A stretch of 64,000 nt of DNA from Thalassomonas sp. M1454 (GTDB lineage: Bacteria > Pseudomonadota > Gammaproteobacteria > Enterobacterales > Alteromonadaceae), in contig NZ_VKDD01000002.1 in the NCBI RefSeq assembly GCF_007097525.1, forward strand, positions 963,994 through 1,027,993, given 5' to 3'. A program made the translations under genes and the position numbers. Numbering within the stretch: the first letter of the stretch is position 1; each line of letters opens with the position of its first letter. Of the stretch, positions 47,924-55,542 are shown in pieces. A model generated the notes under the pieces. It was not told where the DNA came from. It worked only from the letters and a program-made list of their open reading frames with translations, and searched no databases.

Positions 47924-48184
47924 AAAATTAATGGGGTTATACAATGGGGTTGTAATAAAGTAGCAATGTTATTAAAACCCTAGCTTCCGTGCATATTTTA
48001 CCTTGGTCAGGGATTGAACTCCTTGGGTAAGCTTTAATAACATTGCGTACAGGCATCAGACAGGAATTAGTTGATTAAGGGAGTTCAGCCAAGTCCATTT
48101 ATCTGAATCTGTGCTCTGGATTTCTAACAGAGCACAGTAATAAATTTGAGTTGTAAAAGGCTATTTGTCAAACCCCATAATTTT
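47924..48184. repeat. Nested inverted-repeat element, MITE or structured RNA
   Basis: Outer inverted repeats AAAATTAATGGGGTT (47924) and AACCCCATAATTTT (48171) enclose about 261 bp. Inside lie a perfect 14-bp pair GCAATGTTATTAAA (47963) / TTTAATAACATTGC (48033), a CTTGG...GAACTCC segment with complement GGAGTTC...CCAAG (48080), and a perfect 10-bp hairpin CTGTGCTCTG / CAGAGCACAG (48109-48137). No open frame is seen. Confidence 0.6.
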
Positions 48185-48610
48185 ATTTAATTGCTTATAT
48201 CCCCCCTAAAATAAGCAACTATCTGATATTACTTAAAATATATTTTTTTACTTAGTTAACAGCTCACCTAACAAATGAATAAATAGTGAATAAAAATTGA
48301 ATAGAAAACATAAAATATTACATTTTTAAAATGTTACAAAATATTTTAAAAAGATATTTGCAAGATTTAAATTAACCCTCTAAGGTTAAACTAACAACTT
48401 GAAACGGCGCTACGGATTTCGCCCTACAAACCAATGATATAAGACGATTGAAAAGGGTTTTATTTTTTACATTTGTTCAATAAATGTAATTATATACTCA
48501 AACTTTAAATTAAAAGAACATTTGTTCAATTAAGTTTAACTAACAAAAACTAAAATTGAATAAAAACTCTTTAAAATGGATATTTATTAGATTTAAATAA
48601 AGGACTAGTT
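48185..48610. other. AT-rich tract without a clear gene
   Basis: This 420-bp stretch is strongly AT-rich, with A-tracts and two copies of ACATTTGTTCAAT (about 48467 and 48516), the first of which forms the palindrome ACATTT / AAATGT. I see no coding sequence or terminator. It may hold the promoter of the 67-residue frame at 48611. Confidence 0.45.
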
Positions 48611-48814
48611 ATGAATAACACATCAAAATTAACCTTCATTAACGCTACACCACGTAAAAACAATAAAGCTGACACTTCAGCTGACTTATCTCAGTTCTCT
48701 AAGCAGCTATTAAAACAAATCCAACCGATAAAAATAACAAAGCACTATAGCTATAAATTCAATTTACCAAAAATAATACTTAGCTCGAATAAACAGCCAA
48801 TCAACCCCAACTAG
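48611..48814 (+). CDS. Small hypothetical protein
   Basis: A 67-codon frame preceded by AAAGGACTAGTT gives a good ribosome site six bases before the ATG. The product is basic, polar and without a signal peptide or a membrane helix (start MNNTSKLTFINATPRKNNKA). I recognise no family. It lies 80 bp upstream of the GGA-hairpin RNA on the same strand and could share its transcript, though a separate promoter for the RNA is more likely. It could be spurious. Confidence 0.35.
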   Translation: MNNTSKLTFINATPRKNNKADTSADLSQFSKQLLKQIQPIKITKHYSYKFNLPKIILSSNKQPINPN

Positions 48815-48896
48815 TTGTATAGCAATAACTCAAAGTTAATTTAGTATCGCTTACTACTACTTAACAAGAGTACTTCCACTACTCTATTTGTTATTT

Positions 48897-49160
48897 GGGT
48901 AACAGGCACAGGTGCATAAGGAGTTGCGCCTAAAATGGAAACCTCGATGGATTGAGGCTGCTATGGATAGCACAAGGATGACACTAAGCTAAGGAAAGCT
49001 GAAGGATACGAGTATTAAGCTGTAACTCGGAGGGCTAATAGTCCAGATCAGGAAGATCAAATATTAAAGGTGAAAGGAAACACCTTAAACCAGGGAGGAT
49101 AAAGAGAGCTGTACAAATTTTTGTTGTTTAAGCTAATTTTACAGGAAGTAATTTAGCTCA
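48897..49160 (+). ncRNA. CsrB/RsmY-type CsrA-sequestering small RNA
   Basis: Seven stem-loops in a row each place GGA in the loop: 48911-48930 (GGTGCA / TGCGCC), 48942-48957 (CCTC / GAGG), 48959-48972 (TGCTA / TAGCA), 48987-49000 (AGCT / AGCT), 49046-49058 (GATC / GATC), 49067-49086 (AAGGTG / CACCTT) and 49131-49158 (AGCTAA...TTAGCT). At least five further GGA triplets lie in linkers. This is the binding pattern for CsrA/RsmA. There is no coding frame. A possible promoter is TTAACA (48861) with TATTTG (48885). The 3' end is not marked by a clear terminator, so both ends are approximate. Confidence 0.8.
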
Positions 49161-49210
49161 AGTTTACGCTGATTTGTTTCTCTTTTGAATCTTCAATCAA
49201 GGTGGAAAGA

Positions 49211-49259
49211 CTAAAAGCTAAAAGCTAAAAGCTAAAAGCTAAAAGCTAAAAGCTAAAAA
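49211..49259. repeat. 7-bp tandem array, unit CTAAAAG
   Basis: Six exact heptamers and a partial seventh lie between the sRNA and the galU terminator. It is the same unit, in another phase, as at 37102 and 31498. Confidence 0.92.
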
Positions 49260-49336
49260 TAGAGAATTAATTGTTGGAATTTACAATTAAAATGTTGAGG
49301 CTAAAATTTTAAATTAAAATTATTTTAGTCCCTTAT

Positions 49337-49365
49337 TTCGTCATCCCCGTGAAGACGGGGATCCA
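49337..49365. repeat. REP-type palindrome, family C copy 3
   Basis: TTCGTCATCCCCGTGAAG followed by ACGGGGATCCAG, with the same flanks as the copy at 38157. Confidence 0.85.
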
Positions 49366-49411
49366 GCTTTTTAAACGGGTCAATAGAGCAATTTAACTAT
49401 TTAAAAGTAAA

Positions 49412-49445
49412 AAAATGGAGTACTAATTACTTAGTACTCCATTTT
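49412..49445 (-). terminator. Terminator of galU
   Basis: AAAATGGAGTACTAA and TTAGTACTCCATTTT form a perfect 15-bp stem around TTAC, 28 bp beyond the galU stop on the minus strand. Confidence 0.92.
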
Positions 49446-49472
49446 ATTTAGTAGGTATTGCTTATGGTTAAA

Positions 49473-50387
49473 TTACTTAACTTGCGTTTTTAAAAAATCA
49501 GCAAACTCACCGGCAATTTCAGGGTGGCGCAGGCCATAAATAACATTAGCTTTCATGTAGCCTAATTTAGAGCCACAATCATGCGACTTACCTGTCATAT
49601 TAAAGGCTTCAACTTGCTCAACATTCATTAAAGTAGCAATGGCATCGGTAAGCTGAATTTCATCGCCAGCGCCAGGTGGTGTAAATTCTAATAGCTTCCA
49701 AATTTCTTTCGATAATACATAGCGCCCGACTACGGCTAAATTTGAAGGTGCATCTTCAACGGCTGGCTTTTCTACAATTTCAGTCATTAAAGCTGAGCTA
49801 CCAGGTGCTACTTCAGCGCCATCACAGTCAACCACACCATAGCTACTCACTAATTCCATTGGCACAGGCTCAACCATAATTTGGCTAACTTTGGTTTCAT
49901 CAAAACGTTTGATCATCGCCGCTAAGTTTTCGGTTTTAGGATTAGCAGCTACATCGTCAATTAATACATCAGGTAATACCACAACAAATGGTTCGTCACC
50001 AACAATAGGCTTAGCCTTTAATACCGCGTGGCCTAAACCTTTCGCTTCACCTTGACGTACATGCAAAATAGTAATGCCTTTCGGGCAAATCGCTTGTACT
50101 TCTTCGAGTAAGGTTCTTTTTACACGTTTTTCAAGTGTTGTTTCAAGCTCAAACGACTTATCAAAGTGGTTCTCAATCGCATTTTTTGAAGAGTGAGTTA
50201 CTAAAACGATCTCGGTAATACCAGCATCAATACATTCATTAACTATGTATTGGATTAATGGTTTATCAACCACAGGTAACATTTCTTTTGGAATAGCTTT
50301 AGTTGCAGGAAGCATACGTGTACCAAGACCGGCAACAGGAATAACTGCTTTTTTGATATAGCTAGGGTTAGATAATTTAGCTGGCAT
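49473..50387 (-). CDS. galU: GalU, UTP-glucose-1-phosphate uridylyltransferase
   Basis: This 304-residue nucleotidyltransferase makes UDP-glucose for glycan and osmoprotective synthesis. The nucleotide-binding motif [24 protein letters not shown] at residues 20-43 and the [14 protein letters not shown] block near 220 are intact. It is a single gene with its own terminator. It lies at the start of the polysaccharide-related part of the window (manB, manC, wbpM-like). Confidence 0.96.
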   Translation of the reverse strand: MPAKLSNPSYIKKAVIPVAGLGTRMLPATKAIPKEMLPVVDKPLIQYIVNECIDAGITEIVLVTHSSKNAIENHFDKSFELETTLEKRVKRTLLEEVQAICPKGITILHVRQGEAKGLGHAVLKAKPIVGDEPFVVVLPDVLIDDVAANPKTENLAAMIKRFDETKVSQIMVEPVPMELVSSYGVVDCDGAEVAPGSSALMTEIVEKPAVEDAPSNLAVVGRYVLSKEIWKLLEFTPPGAGDEIQLTDAIATLMNVEQVEAFNMTGKSHDCGSKLGYMKANVIYGLRHPEIAGEFADFLKTQVK

Positions 50388-50586
50388 AATAATTTGGATC
50401 CGTTCAAATGTTATTTAAAATAAGTCGCTTTTATAGTGCTCAATATAACTATAAAAGCTATGCATATTAATAAAACTATATCATTGAATACAATCGGATT
50501 AAACCGACAGCAATGAGTTTTTAAAGTTAATACTCAAATAAAGTTAAATACCCTAATTGCTATATCTAGTGAAAACTAAGTTATTA

Positions 50587-50627
50587 ATGATTTAAATCAA
50601 AGTAAACGCCAAGCCAGCGACTATGAT
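50587..50627 (+). promoter_or_regulatory. FNR-type class II promoter of uspE
   Basis: ATGAT-TTAA-ATCAA at 50587-50600 matches the FNR consensus at nine of ten positions. TATGAT at 50622-50627 is a good -10 box. A start near 50634 would put the site at about -41, the class II position. Confidence 0.65.
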
Positions 50628-50669
50628 TTATGTATAGAATTTAGAATAAAACAACATTGAGGTTAAATT

Positions 50670-51530
50670 ATGTCGCACATTTTAGTTATTGCTGACTTTG
50701 AAGACGATAGTTTTATCGTACTTGAACAAGCGCAAGTTTTAGCCAAAGCCTATGATTGCTCATTACGAATTGTTAACTTTTGCTATGAAAATTTAGCCGG
50801 CATAAGCGATATAGAAGCTGCCAAACAAGCCATTATTAGTGAAGTTCACGAAAATTCAGCCCATAAGCTGGTAAACACGCTAGTTAAAGAAGTTGACTAT
50901 GACTTTGAAACGGTCTGGGCAAAAAACATTCACCTTTGGATAAATGACTACGTAACCGAGCACAAGCCTAAAATGGTGGTTAAAACCGGCCATCGCAGTG
51001 AAGCGTTATTTTATACTCCTACCGATTGGCATCTTATAAGAGAGTGTAATGTGCCAGTAATGATCGCCACAGATAAACACTGGCATAAAGCTAACACGGT
51101 GTTAGCCACAGTTGATTTAGCAACTAATCTGCCAGAAAAACAGCAATTAAATGAAAAAGTATTACAACACGCTAGCATCTTAGCTAAGCAATTACATACC
51201 GACATGCACATTTGCTACACCATCGAAGTATCACCAACATTAAGTAAACTTGGCATTGTTAATAAAGAAATACTCGAAATACAACAGCTAGGTTTAATTA
51301 AAGATAAAGTGAAACTTATGGCAAGCAACTTTGGCGTGAATGAAGAGCACATTCATATTAAAACCGGAGAAATAGACAAAGTAGTAACCAGTGTTGCTGC
51401 CGCATGTAAAGCAAGCCATATCGTAGTTGGTACTGTTGGCCGCAAAGGACTTGAGCAAAAGCTAATAGGCAATAGCGCAGAGGCAATTATGCACTTAGCC
51501 AAAACAGATATTTTGGTATTAAAACCCTAA
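50670..51530 (+). CDS. uspE: UspE-like tandem universal stress protein
   Basis: This 286-residue protein is two Usp domains in one chain: residues 1-145 and about 150-286. The second ends with the nucleotide-binding pattern G-T-V-G-R-K-G-L-E-Q-K-L-I-G-N-S (VVGTVGRKGLEQKLIG), fitting G-x2-G-x9-G. The size and double-domain layout match E. coli UspE, which supports stress survival and motility. The ribosome site is TGAGGTTAAATT. An FNR-type site upstream suggests anaerobic induction. A degraded copy of its 3' end lies just downstream. Confidence 0.9.
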   Translation: MSHILVIADFEDDSFIVLEQAQVLAKAYDCSLRIVNFCYENLAGISDIEAAKQAIISEVHENSAHKLVNTLVKEVDYDFETVWAKNIHLWINDYVTEHKPKMVVKTGHRSEALFYTPTDWHLIRECNVPVMIATDKHWHKANTVLATVDLATNLPEKQQLNEKVLQHASILAKQLHTDMHICYTIEVSPTLSKLGIVNKEILEIQQLGLIKDKVKLMASNFGVNEEHIHIKTGEIDKVVTSVAAACKASHIVVGTVGRKGLEQKLIGNSAEAIMHLAKTDILVLKP

Positions 51531-51542
51531 AACATAAAGTAA

Positions 51543-51567
51543 ATATCAAGGTGTCAGACACCTTGAT
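51543..51567. repeat. Palindrome family A, copy 4
   Basis: TATCAAGGTGTC and GACACCTTGAT around a single A, 14 bp after the uspE stop codon. Confidence 0.85.
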
Positions 51568-51572
51568 GAATA

Positions 51573-51635
51573 AGTAATGGCGCACAAGCTATTATGTACT
51601 TAACTAAAACTGATGATTTAGTATTAAAACCATAG
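51573..51635 (+). pseudogene. Decayed duplicate of the uspE 3' end
   Basis: The frame from 51573 reads SNGAQAIMYLTKTDDLVLKP then TAG, against GNSAEAIMHLAKTDILVLKP then TAA at the end of uspE. The stops are 105 bp apart. Each copy is followed by a family A palindrome. There is no start codon or upstream part, so this is a remnant of a tandem duplication. Confidence 0.85.
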
Positions 51636-51653
51636 CAAGAAAGTAAAGTTTAC

Positions 51654-51678
51654 TATCAAGGTGTCTGACACCTTGATA
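51654..51678. repeat. Palindrome family A, copy 5
   Basis: TATCAAGGTGTC and GACACCTTGATA around a single T, 18 bp after the remnant stop codon and 110 bp from copy 4. Confidence 0.88.
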
Positions 51679-51708
51679 CTGGGGGCAAGGTAAGTAAAAG
51701 CGGATGTG

Positions 51709-52446
51709 TTAAAAGCGAACATAGACTCCAAGAGCGACGGTCATTGCAAACATATCTTCGTCTCTATCGATAAGGCTTTCATCGCCTTCTTCAATAAAGT
51801 CTTCGTAATCGGATGTAGTTCTAAAACCTAAAGAAAAGTCTAAGCCGATGTGTTGCCAGTTATAGCCAAGTCCACCATGAAATTGAGCGCCGGAAAAGTC
51901 TTCTTCAAATTCACCAACTTCTAGCGTTTCTGAATAAGCGCCACCACCGATATACCACTTAAAACCTTCATTTAAAAATCCGCCGCCCCAGTGTAATAAC
52001 ACATCAGTGCCACTAACTTCTATTTCTGAAAAATCTTCATGCTCTAGGCCGTAAAACTGTATTCGTGCCGATACTGAATCTGAAAAATGATAATTTACAA
52101 AAATTGCGCCACCAACAAAGTATTCATCGTCATAATCATAGTCATCAGCAAAGTAAGAGTTATCTTCAGTATAAAGGCCTAAACTGTATGTACTTAAACC
52201 AATAGCCCAATGTTTATCATCTTGAGCAACAGTCAACGGCACTAAACCTGTGGTGGTTACTGTAGAGGTTTCTTGGCTAGTCGTTTGGGTATCATTATTT
52301 GTACTTGTTATTTGATCTGACTCTGATGTTTGGCTTACTGTGGGCTCTAAGCTTTCAGGCTTGCTTGTTGATTCTTCACTATAAGCCAAAAATGGTGACG
52401 TACTTAGGCATAATATCGCCAATGATTTGAAAACAGTGCGGCTCAT
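51709..52446 (-). CDS. Outer-membrane beta-barrel protein
   Basis: This 245-residue protein has a signal peptide (about residues 1-22, ending LAYS) and a Ser/Thr-rich linker (about 23-65). A barrel domain with alternating hydrophobic strands follows (WAIGLSTYSLGLY, GGAIFVNYHF, FKWYIGGGAY, HIGLDFSLGF), ending in VALGVYVRF with the C-terminal Phe required by BAM. It is an eight-strand-like barrel with acidic loops. I recognise no specific family. A 44-bp dispersed repeat is just upstream. Confidence 0.75.
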   Translation of the reverse strand: MSRTVFKSLAILCLSTSPFLAYSEESTSKPESLEPTVSQTSESDQITSTNNDTQTTSQETSTVTTTGLVPLTVAQDDKHWAIGLSTYSLGLYTEDNSYFADDYDYDDEYFVGGAIFVNYHFSDSVSARIQFYGLEHEDFSEIEVSGTDVLLHWGGGFLNEGFKWYIGGGAYSETLEVGEFEEDFSGAQFHGGLGYNWQHIGLDFSLGFRTTSDYEDFIEEGDESLIDRDEDMFAMTVALGVYVRF

Positions 52447-52461
52447 GATAAATCCTTATGG

Positions 52462-52505
52462 TCTGGGTAATATTTTTATTTTTTATAAATGCTACTCAAT
52501 GAGCA
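52462..52505. repeat. 44-bp copy of the MITE interior
   Basis: CTGGGTAATATTTTTATTT and the following ATAAAT-CTACTCAATG stretch match 42239-42282 with only a few changes. It is 16 bp upstream of the barrel start at 52446. Confidence 0.75.
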
Positions 52506-52674
52506 GTAAGTTAATGAGATAGCTATACAGTATTGTTCAAAACAATTATTTTGCAATAACATCAATAATATAAATTAAAAACAGAGCTAATATAAAGCTT
52601 TGAAATGATAAAATATTTCAAGCAAGTATATTTGCTTTTAGTGTGTTTAAGGGCTACGTAAATTTCGCGCAAAA

Positions 52675-52699
52675 AAATACCAGGCATTACCTGGTATTT
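52675..52699 (-). terminator. Terminator of the 177-residue barrel gene
   Basis: AAATACCAGG and CCTGGTATTT pair around CATTA, 45 bp beyond the stop codon on the minus strand. Confidence 0.85.
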
Positions 52700-52743
52700 A
52701 TATCCATCGCTCGTTTAATACGGGAAAAATAAAACTTATCGTT

Positions 52744-53277
52744 TTAGAAAAATAATTCAAGCCCCAAACCAGCTGCGGCATATTTCACATCATCATCACC
52801 GTACATCACGCCTTCAATATTAAGGTTTGCATCCTTACCTAGCTTAAAAGTAAAGCCTGCGCCGTACGAAGGTAATACTTCATCATCTTCCATAGCAATA
52901 TCATAAACAGTTTTTTGAACTTCTATTTGTGATAAACCAACAAGTCCATAAACTGCAATACTTTTAGTTAATTCGTAGTTGTAACTGTAATAAACACCAA
53001 ATAAGCTATTTAACTTATAATCAACCTCGTTTGAAGTGTGATCAGCAAAACTTTGACTAAAGCGGGTTTCAAACATTTGATTGTCTAAAAATTCATAGTT
53101 ATAGCGTAAAGTGAAAGCAGAAAGTGCCAACTCATCAGCGCCGTCATTTTCATACATACCATGGTTGATCATAACACCGGCAAACATATCACCTTCTTTA
53201 GCCTGAATTTGCAAGCTAGAGGCCATTAAAGTAAGAGCGGCAGAAGCTGTAACTAAATTTAAAATTGATTTTTTCAT
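52744..53277 (-). CDS. Small outer-membrane barrel, OmpX/Ail-like (paralogue 1)
   Basis: This 177-residue protein has a signal peptide (residues 1-26, ending IQAK) and about eight amphipathic strands with acidic loops. The pattern FAGVMINHGMYE, FTLRYNYEF, LFGVYYSYNYEL, YGLVGLSQIEV and the last strand AAAGLGLELFF with terminal Phe are characteristic. It resembles two other barrels in the window, at 53564 and 61138. The family is of the OmpX/Ail/porin-family type; its role is not known. Confidence 0.75.
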   Translation of the reverse strand: MKKSILNLVTASAALTLMASSLQIQAKEGDMFAGVMINHGMYENDGADELALSAFTLRYNYEFLDNQMFETRFSQSFADHTSNEVDYKLNSLFGVYYSYNYELTKSIAVYGLVGLSQIEVQKTVYDIAMEDDEVLPSYGAGFTFKLGKDANLNIEGVMYGDDDVKYAAAGLGLELFF

Positions 53278-53563
53278 GAAAGACTCTAATTATTATGTTT
53301 TTTTTAACATTACATTATCTTTTTACTAAAAACAACGAATATTTGACATCGTTATCAGACATTCTAAAAACAGCAATTGTAATGAACAAAAATAGTTGCA
53401 GAGCATGCTTATCTCAATAGGCAAAAGTCTTTATTAACTTATTGTAATTACTAACAATGCAAAAAATATAATCACTGCTATCCTTAAATTTAGCAAGCAC
53501 TTTAAAAGCCACTTTACAGCCATTAAAGCTGCACAGACATAAAATAAAAAGGACGTTCAATCG

Positions 53564-54124
53564 ATGCTTATTTCACCTAAAACATTATCTGCTTTTAGCT
53601 TGGTAATAGCAGGCTTAAGTCTAACACCTTTAACACAAGCGCAAGATTACTCGTATGCTAACTTCACCCCTAATCAACAATATTATTTAGGCGCTATGTT
53701 AGGTCATAGTTTACACATTGAAGATTCATTTGAAGAGTTTAATGTAAGCGCTATAGGTGCACGCTTAGGTTATAACTTTGATAAAAACTACAGCGTAGAA
53801 GTTCGTTACTCTAAAAGCATAGATAAAGACGACTTAGGCGGTTATGAAAGAGAGCTAGACAGCTTATACGGCATTTATGGCGTTGCTAGTTATCCTATTT
53901 TAAAAAAAGTGAATATTTACGGCATACTTGGTTACACTGATGCTGAAATATCACAATATAATAATGGCTTTAATACGACTTCAGACAACAGCGGCCCTGC
54001 TTTTGGTGGCGGCTTTGAGTTTGTAGTTAATAAACGTGCCCGCTGGGTTGCAGAAATGATTGTCTATGTTGACGATGAAGTTACATACGGCGCCTTTACT
54101 GGCGGCTTTCGAATCAGCTTTTAA
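53564..54124 (+). CDS. Small outer-membrane barrel, OmpX/Ail-like (paralogue 2)
   Basis: This 186-residue exported barrel starts with a signal peptide (about residues 1-26, ending LTQAQD). YYLGAMLGHSLHIEDSFEE, ARLGYNFDKNYSVEVRYSKSID and LDSLYGIYGVASYPILKKVNIYGILGYTD match the paralogue at 61138 nearly word for word. The chain ends FRISF. The ribosome site AAAAGGACG is 9 bp before the ATG. It is divergent from the barrel at 52744. Confidence 0.78.
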   Translation: MLISPKTLSAFSLVIAGLSLTPLTQAQDYSYANFTPNQQYYLGAMLGHSLHIEDSFEEFNVSAIGARLGYNFDKNYSVEVRYSKSIDKDDLGGYERELDSLYGIYGVASYPILKKVNIYGILGYTDAEISQYNNGFNTTSDNSGPAFGGGFEFVVNKRARWVAEMIVYVDDEVTYGAFTGGFRISF

Positions 54125-54157
54125 ACTTAAAGGCAATCCATGCTTTTGCCTTTTCTG

Positions 54158-54188
54158 TGGATTCCCTTCTGCAAGGGAAAGACGAGTG
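54158..54188. repeat. REP-type palindrome, family C copy 4 (degenerate)
   Basis: TGGATTCCCTTCTGCAAGG followed by GAAAGACGAGTG. The stem is weaker but the flanks GGATTCCC and GACGAGTG match the copy at 8308. Confidence 0.7.
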
Positions 54189-54253
54189 TGGTTTCAGCGA
54201 GTGTTGATTCCTAAGCGAGTATGGATACTAGGAAAATACAGCATATGAAAACA

Positions 54254-54281
54254 AAAAAGTCTGCACATACGCAGACTTTTT
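54254..54281. terminator. Bidirectional terminator between the barrel and lipoprotein genes
   Basis: AAAAAGTCTGC and GCAGACTTTTT pair around ACATAC. It serves the plus-strand barrel gene and the minus-strand lipoprotein gene. Confidence 0.9.
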
Positions 54282-54305
54282 GAGAAGTGAATCACTAGTT
54301 AGCGT

Positions 54306-55328
54306 TTAAGCACCGCCAGATGCGCCACCAGTTTCACCACCTGAATCAACGATTTTATCAGCTTCATCAACGGCGTCTTCAATCTCGCTTAAGTCAACAC
54401 CTTCGTTAGCAGCTTTTTCAATTTCAACAACTGCATCAGCAGCTTCAGGAGAAAGAGTAATGTTTTCATTGGCAGCAATCATAACCGCATCATCAAGTAA
54501 TGCATCTTGAACAGCAATCCAAGCTTCACCAGCTTCAGTTGAGTTGGTATCAGCGAGTGTTGCAGCTGAGTCAACAATAGTAGTAATTGAAGTAGCAATA
54601 TCATCACTTGCAGCAGTTGTTACCGCAGCATTAATAATTGCAAAACCAGATTCAGCAGCATCAGCAGCAGCAGTTTCGGCGGAATCATTTAAGTTAGGTA
54701 GTTGTAAATCAAATACGTTAGTACCTTCACTAACATCCACACCAAACATAGCAGCTACAGTTACAGTAACCGCTTCTTGCATATTGGCAAAACCTTCTGG
54801 TGAAGTTGTGCTTAAATCAGGTGCTGAGTTTTCAAGGTTAACAATAAGTAACTCTGTAGCTACTGAAGTAACAGCATTAACTTGTGTTTCAATTGTTGTT
54901 AATTCTTCTGACTCTTCAACAAAAGTCACGTTAGATAATTCAACGCCAGTTAGTAGCTCACTTGGTACTGTCTCACCAAAAGCAATAGGGTTATCTGCAG
55001 TACCACAGTTATCTGTATCACAAATCATAGTGGTGTCAGCATCGGCAACAACTTTAATTAGATATACACCGCTTTGGTCTAGTACAGCATTAAAGCTGTA
55101 ATCGCCGTTTGCATCAGTAGATGTTGTGTAAATCGCTTTATTTACATCAGTATGGTGGTATAAGCTAACTTCAGCGTTAATTAATGCACCTTTAAGAGCA
55201 TCACCTTCAAAAGAAGCAAAATTTGAAGAAGAACCATTGTCATCATCAAATAAATCACAACCAGTTAGTGAAACACTGGCGCCTACTAACATTAACGCAG
55301 ATAATTTTTTTAATTTTGTATTAAACAT
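54306..55328 (-). CDS. Secreted lipoprotein with an N-terminal carboxypeptidase-regulatory-like domain
   Basis: This 340-residue protein has a lipobox LTGC with the lipidated Cys24. Residues about 40-100 form a Cna_B/CarboxypepD-like beta-sandwich (GDALKGALINAEVSLYHHTD, DANGDYSFNAVL), and the rest is a low-complexity Ala/Asp/Ser/Thr-rich helical stretch ending in Gly-rich GGETGGASGGA. Cys24 is followed by Asp25, the +2 residue that in E. coli keeps lipoproteins in the inner membrane. No catalytic motif is seen. The function is unknown. Confidence 0.75.
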   Translation of the reverse strand: MFNTKLKKLSALMLVGASVSLTGCDLFDDDNGSSSNFASFEGDALKGALINAEVSLYHHTDVNKAIYTTSTDANGDYSFNAVLDQSGVYLIKVVADADTTMICDTDNCGTADNPIAFGETVPSELLTGVELSNVTFVEESEELTTIETQVNAVTSVATELLIVNLENSAPDLSTTSPEGFANMQEAVTVTVAAMFGVDVSEGTNVFDLQLPNLNDSAETAAADAAESGFAIINAAVTTAASDDIATSITTIVDSAATLADTNSTEAGEAWIAVQDALLDDAVMIAANENITLSPEAADAVVEIEKAANEGVDLSEIEDAVDEADKIVDSGGETGGASGGA

Positions 55329-55542
55329 TTAATATACTCTTATTATTAAAGTGAAAGTCCATTTAACACCTGAGTAACAAGCGCTTAAACTAACAAGGAT
55401 ACCGGTAACAAAATAATTACAGGTATAGCAATAATATAAACATTAATAAATAACTACAACCCCAAAAATGGATAAAATCCAATAAAAAGAATCTTTTTTG
55501 CACAAATTAATAAAATTTACTCTGTGCTTAGAAGTATAAGGC

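Noticed and set aside
48001-48030. tRNA T-arm-like stretch (GTTCAATCCC on the minus strand)
   Set aside because: No acceptor, D or anticodon arms can be placed around it; it is part of the inverted-repeat element.
54060-54248. Plus-strand 62-codon frame overlapping the barrel end
   Set aside because: It runs out of the barrel gene through a REP copy; the product is the translation of repeat DNA.
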